From Mastigocoleus testarum BC008 (lineage in GTDB: Bacteria; Cyanobacteriota; Cyanobacteriia; Cyanobacteriales; Nostocaceae): a DNA stretch of 56,409 bases. Below are positions 36,389-45,246 of this stretch, piece after piece. The position numbers and the translations under genes are program-made. The DNA lies in contig NZ_LMTZ01000122.1 of assembly GCF_001456025.1 (NCBI RefSeq), positions 26,776 through 83,184 on the forward strand, read 5' to 3'. The stretch's first letter is position 1. Each line of letters begins with the position of its first letter. The notes beneath the pieces are model-generated. The model did no database searches, was not told where the DNA came from, and worked only from the letters and a program-made list of their open reading frames with translations.

Positions 36389-36667
36389 ATGGCATTGATT
36401 AAGATACAGAACGTTGTCATTAACACGAGCTATGTTGCAGCCGTTAGATTAGGGGAAGAAAATGAATCTGGCGAAAAAAGTGTTTCTGTCCTGATGATTA
36501 CCCCCCAATCTCTACTGTTTCCTTGGGAATCTGCTTCTCAGAATCTTTACCATTACGAATGGATTGAGTTTACCTCTCAAGCAGCGATCGCTCTGCAAGA
36601 TTATTTCTCAAGTTGCAACAATGTGATCGATTTATTGCCCGAGTACGAGGAGTCTAACATTGTTTAG
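36389..36667 (+). CDS. Small cyanobacterial protein of unknown function
   Basis: A 92-residue protein, mostly beta-strand in character at the N-terminus (MALIKIQNVVINTSYVAAVRL) and acidic at the C-terminus (VIDLLPEYEE). The coding bias and balanced composition look real, in contrast to the AT-rich sequence around it. I recognise no domain. The layout (short strand, variable loop, YEWIEFTSQAAIALQDYF) recalls small hypothetical proteins found beside hgl genes in other Nostocales, but I cannot confirm that. No Shine-Dalgarno sequence is evident. Confidence 0.65.
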   Translation: MALIKIQNVVINTSYVAAVRLGEENESGEKSVSVLMITPQSLLFPWESASQNLYHYEWIEFTSQAAIALQDYFSSCNNVIDLLPEYEESNIV

Positions 36668-37131
36668 GTCGTGTTTTTGGGATACCTATTGGTAGTTTAA
36701 TTTTCTAGTACCAATTGCAAGTAACATTGTTCGCGATTCCCTTCCCAACAAAGGAATATCTATATAAGTTTTTGGTGTGTGGGAAGTTTTTGATGTAGAA
36801 GGTATTTTGTGCGAAGTGAGAGACAGATAATCTTCTGTTAAGAAGGGAATTGTCACAGAGTGCGAACAGTATTATTGGAGTGAGGAATTGTAAGTTTTTT
36901 GTTGGTGTCTGTGTATGGTACTCACAGATCAAAGGATTGTGTATCTTGGTGATTTACACAATTTCCAGATAAATTAGGTCTCCCGATAAATTCGCCTTGG
37001 AATTAGAACACCTTGTAGTAGATACATATGAGGGTCTTACCATCTTTGAGATGCACCTCTGTAGGTGTGCCTGAATTTTGGATGGTATGTTAATGAAGTT
37101 GTAACTAAAGCGTGTTTTAAATTGTGTTCCG

Positions 37132-37203
37132 ATCCCCCTAACCCCTCTTTTCGAAGGGGGTAAATAGTCAAAGTCCTACTTTTTAGGTGGGATTTAGGGG
37201 GAT
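37132..37203. mobile_element. MITE-like inverted-repeat element, 72 bp
   Basis: Perfect 10-bp terminal inverted repeats, ATCCCCCTAA at 37132-37141 and TTAGGGGGAT at 37194-37203. An internal CCCCTCTTTTCGAAGGGG hairpin is also present. This belongs to a very common class of dispersed palindromic elements in cyanobacteria. Confidence 0.7.
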
Positions 37204-37465
37204 GTTCAAAACGAACAATAATGTACATGAATACTTTGAAAATACGCCTTAGGGTATGTTAACAACGGATTGCTCTCAACATTAGCGTAATTTGGTTATC
37301 AGTACTGCTGGGGAACCTAGCGATCGCGCTGCTACTATCTCCGGAAAAATTAGTGAAATCGGTTTTACTTGCACAACTCTGCTACAAATAACGCAGATAC
37401 TGTGGAACGTAATTTACCCTATATCGCAAATAACTCAGGTAAGCTTCAAGAACTAATACTTAAGT

Positions 37466-37485
37466 ATGAATCCTTAAGGATTCAT
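37466..37485. promoter_or_regulatory. Perfect 20-bp palindrome upstream of the PKS operon
   Basis: ATGAATCCTTAAGGATTCAT is fully self-complementary. It ends 68 bp before the first PKS gene, and an ACTTAAGT palindrome lies just before it. GTTTTATAAG follows. It could be an operator for a dimeric regulator, or a leader hairpin. Confidence 0.5.
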
Positions 37486-37553
37486 GTTTTATAAGTAGAC
37501 ACATACTACTTGCAATTGAACACTCAACAAAAATAAAGATTTGTCAATGTCCT

Positions 37554-40500
37554 ATGTCTGGTTACTCATTTAATGCGGCATTGGAAGAATTAGCTGCGCA
37601 AATAAACAGTTGTGAGCAGGATTTAATTAGGTTTATAGAGGAGAAACAAATGGTGTCGGATAAATCTATGCCAGTTGATAAGATGAACAGACATTTAAAA
37701 GATACACCTATAGCCATTATTGGTATGGCTTCTCTGTTTCCTCAGGCGAGGAATTTACATGAATATTGGCAAAATATCGTTAATAAAATAGATTGTATTA
37801 CGGATATTCCTGAGTCACACTGGAGTGTGGAAGATTATTACGATCCTGCTCAGCGTAATCCTGAAGATAAGACTTATTGTAAGAGGGGTGGCTTTATCCC
37901 CCATGTTGATTTTAACCCGATGGAATTTGGTATACCTCCGAGTATTTTAGAGGTAACAGATGTATCGCAATTATTAAGTCTGGTAATTGCGAAAGAGGCG
38001 ATGGAAAATGCCGGCTACGGAGAAAAAAGTCAGTTTAATCGCGAAAATACTGGCGTCGTCTTGGGTTCAGCAGCATTAAAGTTAGGGGTTCCCCTATCTT
38101 CAAGATTGCAATATCCGATTTGGAGAAAAGTACTTAAAAGTAGTGGTTTATCCGATGAAGATACCAAACGTATTATTGAGAAAATCCAGAGCGCTTATGT
38201 AAAGTGGGATGAAAATGCTTTTCCGGGAATGTTATCCAATGTAGTTTCCGGTAGAATTGCTAATCGCTTAAATTTGGGCGGACTCAACTGCACCGTTGAT
38301 GCGGCTTGTGCAAGTTCTCTTGCAGCTTTGAAATTAGCAATTGGAGAATTAGTAGAACATCGCTGCGATATGATGCTCACAGGTGGCGTTGATACTGACA
38401 ACTCAATCAATGCTTACATTAGTTTCAGTAAAACACCTGCCGTTTCCCCTAGTGACAAAGTCAAACCATTCGATAGTAAATCCGATGGAATGATGTTGGG
38501 TGAAGGAATTGGCATTTTAGTTCTAAAACGTTTGGAAGATGCTGTCAGAGATGAAGATAACATCTATGCAGTTATTAAAGGCATAGGAACTTCTAGTGAT
38601 GGACGTTACAAGAGTATTTATGCTCCCCGTAAAGAGGGACAGGTCAAAGCATTAGAACGGGCTTACAAAGATGCTGGTTTTGCTCCGGAAAGTGTGGGTT
38701 TAATTGAAGCCCATGGTACCGGTACCATGGCTGGAGATCCAACGGAATTTGGCTCTCTCCATCAATTTTTTGGCGAATCAGACAGCAAAAAACAGCATAT
38801 CGCTCTGGGTAGTGTAAAATCCCAAATTGGACACACAAAAGCAGCTGCGGGTGCAGCAAGTTTAATTAAAACAGCTTTGGCTTTACACCATAAAGTATTA
38901 CCACCGACAATTAATATTAACGAACCAAATCCCAAATTAGATATTAATAATTCATCTTTTTATCTCAATACCCAAACTAGACCTTGGATCCGGGCTGAAG
39001 GTGAGGCTCCTAGAAGAGCGGGTGTGAGTTCTTTTGGATTTGGCGGTACTAATTACCACGTGGTGTTGGAAGAATATGAAGCCAAACGAGAAAATGCTTA
39101 TCGCTTGCATCAACCTGCGGGTGAGGTCATACTATTCGCCCAAACACCTGCAAAATTAGTAGCTATTTGTCAAGAGACTTTAGCAAAGTTACAGTCAGAA
39201 ACTGGTAAAACAGACTACGCTCAACTCTTGGAAGAATGTAGAGAAACATCTATTCCCTTGGAGGTTGCAAGGGTAGGATTTGTTGCAGATTCCTTAGTTG
39301 GTGCTTGCAAGCTACTGAAAACAACTATTGATTTACTCAACAAGCAACCTGCAGCTGCATCTTGGGAGCATCCCCAAGGAATTTTTTATCGCCGTTCGGG
39401 TATTAAGCTAGATGGAAAAGTAGTAGCTTTATTTTCTGGTCAAGGTTCTCAGTACCTAGAAATGGGTCGAGAATTGGCAATGAATTTTCCTGAATTAGGG
39501 CAATTATATGGTTACATGGATAACCTATTGCTCAAAGATAATTTGCGGTCAGTTTCCGAGATAGTTTTCCCTCATCCGGTATTTGATGAGAAAGAAAAAA
39601 ATACTCACATAGCTGCTCTACAAAGAACAGAGTATGCTCAACCAGCAATTGGAATGTTGAGTGCGGGGATGTACAAAATTTTCCAAAAAGCAGGTTTTAA
39701 ATCAGACTTTGTTGCTGGACATAGTTTTGGTGAACTAACAGCATTATGGGCTGCAGGTGTCTTAAGTGAAGAAGATTACTGCTTCCTAGTCAAAGCTAGG
39801 GGTCAAGCAATGGCTGCACCTCAAGACCCGAATTACGATAGCGGGGCTATGTTAGCAGTTAAAGAGGAACTGAGTAAGGTAGAAGCTGTATTGAAACAGT
39901 TTCCTCGAGTTACGGTCGCAAACCTCAATTCACCCCGTCAAGTAGTTTTAGCCGGACCAACTAAAGAAATCGAGCGAGTACAGCAGACATTGCAGGATTC
40001 GGGATTTACTGCGATACTACTTCCAGTTTCTGCTGCATTCCATACCTCTTTAATTGCTTTTGCTCAGAAGTCTTTTGCAATTGCGACTAAGAGTGTAGAG
40101 TTTAAGACTCCTCAAATACCTGTTTACACTAATGTTACGGGTAAACAATACTCCCAGCAACCAGCAGAGATTCAAAAAAATCTCGAAAATCATTTAGCTA
40201 ATTCGGTATTATTCAAACAGGAAATTGAAAATATCTACAAACAAGGTGGATATTGTTTTGTAGAATTTGGTCCGAGAAAAATTCTTACCAACCTCGTTAA
40301 AGATATTTTGGGCGAAAATCCCCACATTGCGATCGCTTTAAATCCCAGTCCGCGTAAAAGTAGTGATAAATGCTTGCGAGAAGCTTTTATACAGTTGCGA
40401 GTTGTGGGTTTACCTTTGAAAAATTTAGACCCTTACCAACTTCCAGAACCGATTCCTGCTCCTAAGAATGGTAAGCAGTTGACAGTACCGATTAATGGTT

Positions 40501-43142
40501 CTAACTATGTTTCCCCTAAAACCAAACAGGGATTTATTGAAGCTCTACAGGATGGACATAAAGTTCAATTAGAACCAAATCAGAAATCAGAACCAATTCA
40601 AACGTCAAAACCAACTCAAACACCAGAAATAACTGAAGCAGTATCTCAGAAAGCACCTCAGCAACTATCTCAAGTTCCTCTAAAGAAACTTACTTCAATT
40701 ACAAGTGAGAAAGAAAAAGCTCAGGAAACAACATCTCAAGTAGTAAATAAAACTCAGAAAAAGACCAGCAAAGATGTAAAAGAATCCCCCTCATCGTCAG
40801 TAAGTAAAGCAAAAATACCCGAACATCCAGCAACTCCAGTTTCAGAACCAGCAGTTTCAAACACTAACATGGAAAAACCAACACCAAGCAAACAAGTAAA
40901 TTATCAACAGATTTTAGAAAGCTTAGAGTACGTTCTTGAACAATTCCAGCAAAATCAAACCGAGAATTTACAAGTTCATGGATATTATTTAAACCATCAG
41001 GTGGAATATGTGAAAACTTTCTTCCAACTGATGCAACAACATAACGATCTACTCACACAAAATAATACCCCGCAACAAATAGCAGAACTCAAATCTCAGT
41101 TAATAGAAAGTTTAGAGCGGAGCATGATGCAGTTCCACTCACAACAAGGAGACACTCTGCGAATTCATGAGGAATATCTCAACCATCAAACAGAATACAC
41201 CAAGAACTTTTTCCAACTTATCCAACAGGAATACGCTCAACTAATCAGTGCTGAAACTTCAGGTGAAAAAAGTCAACTTACAGAGGGTGAAAGTGTAGTT
41301 AAATTAGACAATATCACCTCTCGCAAGGATACTTCTTCTCCCAGTACCCATAAAATTTGGGAAATTTCTTCCCCAACAGAACCAGGATCTCATCCTTTGT
41401 CGAATACAGAAATATCCGAACAACAAAGTATTCCTGCTTCTGCTCCTAGCAATGGCTATCAAAGTCATGTCCAAGATGTAGGTAGTATTGAAAACTTAGC
41501 TGACAATGCTACATCTGTTCGCGAAAACAAAGATGAAGTTAAAGTCGAACCAAAGGTTGAAGTTAAACCGCAAGTTAAATCTGTTTTCCAAACATTAGAA
41601 GTTCAGGTCGTACCAACTAATCCTGTAAATACAGCCACTGAAGTCGGTCAAACTCTCCTTGATATTACCAGCGAAAAAACAGGTTACCCGGTAGAAATGC
41701 TGGAATTAGACATGGATATGGAAGCTGATTTAGGTATCGATTCCATCAAACGGGTAGAAATTCTCGGAGCAATGCAGGAAATGTATCCCGATCTACCCCA
41801 AGCAAATTTAGAAGAGTTGGGTGACAAGCGGACAATTGGTGAAATTGTAGAATTTCTCCAAGCCCAAATATCTGGTAATGTATCGGTAGAAATAGAACTA
41901 TCAGAAGTTAAACATTCCACATTACAAGACTCAGTAACTACAGCATCAGTTACTGAAGTGAAAGCCCGCGAAACTGCAGATATACCCACAACATTTGCTG
42001 AAACAGTAATTGAAAATGATGTAGAAATAGCGCAAACAGAAAGTGAATTCCAACCCAAGCTTGAAACTACAGGTGAGATTGTAAAAGCAAGTAGTTCGGA
42101 TATAGAAATTGCTTCTTTAGCCCAAACTCTGCTAGAAATCACCAGCGAGAAAACTGGTTATCCGGTAGAAATGCTGGAATTAGAGATGGATATGGAAGCA
42201 GATTTAGGGATTGACTCTATCAAACGGGTAGAAATCTTGGGAGCAATGCAAGATAAGTATCCCGATCTACCTCAGGGTAATGTCGAAGAGGTGGGAGAAC
42301 TAAGGACTATAGGTCAAATTGTTGAATACATGGAAACCTCACTCGGAGGTCAAAAAAAAAAGTCCAAACACAATCACTCTCAACAATTAACTAAAGCTCA
42401 AACAACTAAAACCCAAAACAATCCCCTTCGTCGTCAAGTCAAACTTAAACTTCTACCCAGACCAGACTTTTTAGACTTTCAATTACCAGAGGGACACATC
42501 GCTTTAATTACCGATGATGGTTCCCTCACTACCTCCAAATTAGTCCAATCCTTAATAGATTTTGGTTGGAAAATAGTAATTTTAAGTTTTCCCCAGTCCT
42601 TAATTTCTCAACAGTCACCCTTACCTACAGGTGTCACCCGTATTACTTTAGAAGACTTAAGCGAACAGCATTTGCAACAACAACTTAAAGCGATCGCCAT
42701 CAACTTCGGTAAAATCGGTACATTTATTCATCTCCATCCGATATTAGAAGTCAATCAAAACGGAAGAGTATCTTACCTAGAAGAAGAAAAAGCGATTATC
42801 AAGCAAGTATTTTTAATCGCCAAACATTTGAAAAAATCCCTCAACCAAACAGCTGATCGCGGACGCAGTTGTTTTTGTACAGTTGCTCGTTTGGATGGAG
42901 CATTTGGACTCGAACAGCAAATTAGTTTTGGTCCCATAGCAGCAGGACTTTTCGGTTTAACCAAGACTTTGAACTGGGAATGGGAAAGGGTATTTTGTCG
43001 AGCGATCGATTTGGGTCCGGAAATTAACGCGGAAAATTCAGCACAATATATTCGCTCGGAACTACACGATCCGAATCGTTACATCACCGAAATTGCTTAT
43101 GGTAGACGGGGTCGGGTCACTTTGGTTAGTGCGATTGGGTGA
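37554..43142 (+). CDS. hglE: HglE-type polyketide synthase (KS-AT-ACP-ACP-psiKR)
   Basis: A 1862-residue PKS related to heterocyst-glycolipid and PfaA-type polyunsaturated-lipid synthases. The ketosynthase (about residues 50-490) has C252 in DAACASS, H387 in EAHGTGT and H427 in the SQIGHTKAA motif. The acyltransferase (about 620-920) has S724 in GHSFGE. A long Gln/Ser/Pro-rich linker (about 970-1370) contains two similar helical segments, each with HxxYLNHQxEYxKxFFQL. Two ACPs carry phosphopantetheine serines S1397 and S1555 in LGIDSIKR. The C-terminus (about 1630-1862) resembles only the structural half of a ketoreductase; the catalytic half begins the next gene. First gene of the five-gene hgl-type operon. 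Symbol by domain order and recall of PCC 7120; a homologous lipid PKS is possible. Confidence 0.85.
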   Translation: MSGYSFNAALEELAAQINSCEQDLIRFIEEKQMVSDKSMPVDKMNRHLKDTPIAIIGMASLFPQARNLHEYWQNIVNKIDCITDIPESHWSVEDYYDPAQRNPEDKTYCKRGGFIPHVDFNPMEFGIPPSILEVTDVSQLLSLVIAKEAMENAGYGEKSQFNRENTGVVLGSAALKLGVPLSSRLQYPIWRKVLKSSGLSDEDTKRIIEKIQSAYVKWDENAFPGMLSNVVSGRIANRLNLGGLNCTVDAACASSLAALKLAIGELVEHRCDMMLTGGVDTDNSINAYISFSKTPAVSPSDKVKPFDSKSDGMMLGEGIGILVLKRLEDAVRDEDNIYAVIKGIGTSSDGRYKSIYAPRKEGQVKALERAYKDAGFAPESVGLIEAHGTGTMAGDPTEFGSLHQFFGESDSKKQHIALGSVKSQIGHTKAAAGAASLIKTALALHHKVLPPTININEPNPKLDINNSSFYLNTQTRPWIRAEGEAPRRAGVSSFGFGGTNYHVVLEEYEAKRENAYRLHQPAGEVILFAQTPAKLVAICQETLAKLQSETGKTDYAQLLEECRETSIPLEVARVGFVADSLVGACKLLKTTIDLLNKQPAAASWEHPQGIFYRRSGIKLDGKVVALFSGQGSQYLEMGRELAMNFPELGQLYGYMDNLLLKDNLRSVSEIVFPHPVFDEKEKNTHIAALQRTEYAQPAIGMLSAGMYKIFQKAGFKSDFVAGHSFGELTALWAAGVLSEEDYCFLVKARGQAMAAPQDPNYDSGAMLAVKEELSKVEAVLKQFPRVTVANLNSPRQVVLAGPTKEIERVQQTLQDSGFTAILLPVSAAFHTSLIAFAQKSFAIATKSVEFKTPQIPVYTNVTGKQYSQQPAEIQKNLENHLANSVLFKQEIENIYKQGGYCFVEFGPRKILTNLVKDILGENPHIAIALNPSPRKSSDKCLREAFIQLRVVGLPLKNLDPYQLPEPIPAPKNGKQLTVPINGSNYVSPKTKQGFIEALQDGHKVQLEPNQKSEPIQTSKPTQTPEITEAVSQKAPQQLSQVPLKKLTSITSEKEKAQETTSQVVNKTQKKTSKDVKESPSSSVSKAKIPEHPATPVSEPAVSNTNMEKPTPSKQVNYQQILESLEYVLEQFQQNQTENLQVHGYYLNHQVEYVKTFFQLMQQHNDLLTQNNTPQQIAELKSQLIESLERSMMQFHSQQGDTLRIHEEYLNHQTEYTKNFFQLIQQEYAQLISAETSGEKSQLTEGESVVKLDNITSRKDTSSPSTHKIWEISSPTEPGSHPLSNTEISEQQSIPASAPSNGYQSHVQDVGSIENLADNATSVRENKDEVKVEPKVEVKPQVKSVFQTLEVQVVPTNPVNTATEVGQTLLDITSEKTGYPVEMLELDMDMEADLGIDSIKRVEILGAMQEMYPDLPQANLEELGDKRTIGEIVEFLQAQISGNVSVEIELSEVKHSTLQDSVTTASVTEVKARETADIPTTFAETVIENDVEIAQTESEFQPKLETTGEIVKASSSDIEIASLAQTLLEITSEKTGYPVEMLELEMDMEADLGIDSIKRVEILGAMQDKYPDLPQGNVEEVGELRTIGQIVEYMETSLGGQKKKSKHNHSQQLTKAQTTKTQNNPLRRQVKLKLLPRPDFLDFQLPEGHIALITDDGSLTTSKLVQSLIDFGWKIVILSFPQSLISQQSPLPTGVTRITLEDLSEQHLQQQLKAIAINFGKIGTFIHLHPILEVNQNGRVSYLEEEKAIIKQVFLIAKHLKKSLNQTADRGRSCFCTVARLDGAFGLEQQISFGPIAAGLFGLTKTLNWEWERVFCRAIDLGPEINAENSAQYIRSELHDPNRYITEIAYGRRGRVTLVSAIG

Positions 43143-43307
43143 TTGGTAATTGGTAATGGGTAACGGGTAATGGGTAAATTTTTGCTCCTGACTTGTGACT
43201 TGTGACTCCTGACTCCTGATTCCTGACTCCTTACTCCTGACTCCTGACTCCTTACTCCTTACTTCTGACTCCTTACTTCTTACTTTTTAATCCTTACTTC
43301 CAAACCT
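43143..43307. repeat. Heptad STRR spacer between the two ketoreductase-bearing genes
   Basis: About 150 of the 165 bp are 7-bp units: first GGTAATG/GGTAATT units, then TGACTCC/TTACTCC/TTACTTC units in constant phase. No ribosome-binding site stands out just before the next ATG. Confidence 0.88.
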
Positions 43308-45056
43308 ATGATTGCAACACAAACTCAAATTCATTCCTCATCAGTTTTTCTTGTTAGCGGTGGAGCTAAAGGTATTACAGCAAAATGTGTAATTAAATTA
43401 GCTCAACACCATGGTTGTAAGTTTATTCTTTTAGGGCGATCACAACTTTTGGATACCGAACCTGATTTTGCAATTGACTGCTATGAAGAAGCGGTATTAA
43501 AAAAACGGATCATGGAATACTTCCTCTCGCTAGGAGAGAAACCGATTCCTATGAGCGTGCAAAAAGCATATAAAGAAATTACTTCTAGTCGAGAAATTAA
43601 AGCGACTATAACTGCAATTACAGAAGCTGGAGGTGAAGCAGAATACCTCAGCGTTGATGTTACAGATGTTGATGCTTTAAAGACGAAGATTGCTACTATT
43701 CGCGAGCGCATCGGAGCAATTACAGGTATCATTCATGGAGCGGGAAACTTAGCTGATAAGTTAATTGAAAAGAAAACTCCAGAGGATTTCGAGAAGGTTT
43801 ACAATGCTAAAGTCAAAGGGTTAGAAAATATTCTCGCTTGTGTGGAAACAACCCAACTCGAACATTTAGTTTTATTTTCCTCCGTGGCGGGATTTTACGG
43901 TAATATCGGTCAAACTGATTATGCGATCGCTAACGAAATCCTCAATAAATCAGCCCATCAAATTAAACAACGTTACCCCTCATGTCATGTAGTTGCGATT
44001 AATTGGGGTGGTTGGGATAGTGGGATGGTGACCCCAGAATTAAAGAAGGAGTTCGCTCGTCGGGGTGTGGAAATCTTACCAGTTGAAGTTGGTACGCAAA
44101 TGTTGGTTGAAGAGTTAAATCCTGTCAATCATCAAACAGCACAGGTTGTAATTGGTAGTCCCATTACACCACCACCCGTACCTTTAGATACCCAAACAAA
44201 AACCTATCGAATTCATCGTCAACTCCACCGTATAGAAAACCCATTTGTGGAAGACCATATCGTGGGAGGTAAACCAGTTTTACCAGCGACTTGTGCGGTA
44301 TCGTGGATAATTAATGCTTGCGAACAATTATATCCTGGTTATAAGTTTTTTACCTATAAAGACTTCAAGGTTTTGAAGGGAATTTCTTTTAATGAAACTT
44401 TAGCTAATGAATATATCCTGGAAATAAAAGAACTTTCTAAAGTTGATAGCGAAGAGATTGTTTTTCAAGCAAAAATATTGAGTTACAATCAAATAGGAAA
44501 AATAAATTATAACTTCAGTATCTCCGAGATTCATTTAGTTAAAAAACTTCCCGAACGTCCAACTTACGAGTCATTAAATCTTAATTCTGATAATATTATT
44601 ACTATTACGGGTGATGATTTTTATCAGCAAGGAAAATCGGAAATTTTCCCCTTATTTCACGGACTTGCATTTCAAGGAATTACAAAAGTTTTAAATATTA
44701 GTCCGGAAAAAATTACTACTGAATGTGTTTGGAAAGGTATATCGGACGAACAAAAGGGTCAATTTCCTGTGATGAGGGTAAATCCCTATTCAATTGATTT
44801 AAGTACCCATCCTTTATGGATTTGGATCCAGTATTATCATCAGGAAGTTTGTTTACCCGCAGGTTTGCAAACATATAAGCAATTCGCACCAACACCAATA
44901 AATAAACCATTTTACGTTTCTTGTGAAGTGAAAACCAAAACAGCAAGTAGCATTAGTGCTGATTATATAGTTCATGACGAACAAGGATTAGTATATTCAT
45001 ACCTTTTAAATACCAAAGGAACTATCATACCTACTCAATCAATAAGTAATGAGTAA
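43308..45056 (+). CDS. hglD: Ketoreductase-dehydratase PKS subunit (HglD-type)
   Basis: A 582-residue protein with an N-terminal ketoreductase and C-terminal dehydratase. KR: NADPH motif FLVSGGAKGITA at about residues 12-23, and the S-Y catalytic arrangement in LVLFSSVAGFYGNIGQTDYA with Y205. DH: a double hot-dog region from about residue 300 with the HxxxGxxxxP motif DHIVGGKPVLP (H317), and a second region with FPLFHGLAFQGI that fits the usual second half. The KR begins without its structural half, which ends the preceding protein. It would reduce and dehydrate the growing beta-ketoacyl chain on the ACPs. Second gene of the operon. Name by domain order, from memory. Confidence 0.85.
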   Translation: MIATQTQIHSSSVFLVSGGAKGITAKCVIKLAQHHGCKFILLGRSQLLDTEPDFAIDCYEEAVLKKRIMEYFLSLGEKPIPMSVQKAYKEITSSREIKATITAITEAGGEAEYLSVDVTDVDALKTKIATIRERIGAITGIIHGAGNLADKLIEKKTPEDFEKVYNAKVKGLENILACVETTQLEHLVLFSSVAGFYGNIGQTDYAIANEILNKSAHQIKQRYPSCHVVAINWGGWDSGMVTPELKKEFARRGVEILPVEVGTQMLVEELNPVNHQTAQVVIGSPITPPPVPLDTQTKTYRIHRQLHRIENPFVEDHIVGGKPVLPATCAVSWIINACEQLYPGYKFFTYKDFKVLKGISFNETLANEYILEIKELSKVDSEEIVFQAKILSYNQIGKINYNFSISEIHLVKKLPERPTYESLNLNSDNIITITGDDFYQQGKSEIFPLFHGLAFQGITKVLNISPEKITTECVWKGISDEQKGQFPVMRVNPYSIDLSTHPLWIWIQYYHQEVCLPAGLQTYKQFAPTPINKPFYVSCEVKTKTASSISADYIVHDEQGLVYSYLLNTKGTIIPTQSISNE

Positions 45057-45246
45057 TGAGTGATGAGTAATAAGTAATAAGTAATAAGTAATAAGTAATA
45101 AGTGAAAAGTAAGGAACAAGAAGTAATTTTTTTTTCATTGTCATTTTCATTCAATTACTAATTACCCATTACCTATTACCAATTACCCATTACCTATTAC
45201 CCATTACCTATTACCCATCACCCATTACCCAATCCCCAAATTTATT
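45057..45246. repeat. Opposed heptad arrays between PKS genes
   Basis: The first part (about 45057-45115) has AGTAATA/AGTAATG units. The second (about 45161-45236) has ATTACCC/ATTACCT units, close to the reverse complement of the first. An AT-rich stretch with a T-run separates them. Both arrays lie in the transcribed spacer of the operon. Confidence 0.85.

Larger units (their letters stand above)
36668..37553. other. Long leader region of the PKS cluster
   Basis: Holds the 72-bp inverted-repeat element at 37132-37203, the 20-bp palindrome at 37466-37485, and a stretch at 37290-37450 that translates in pieces to a protein-like sequence with frame shifts (possible gene remnant). Small open frames at 36705-36932 and 37037-37228 on the minus strand are rejected. 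Confidence 0.55.

Noticed and set aside
37037..37228. 63-codon minus-strand frame in the PKS leader
   Set aside because: It overlaps the inverted-repeat element at 37132-37203 and has no coding features.
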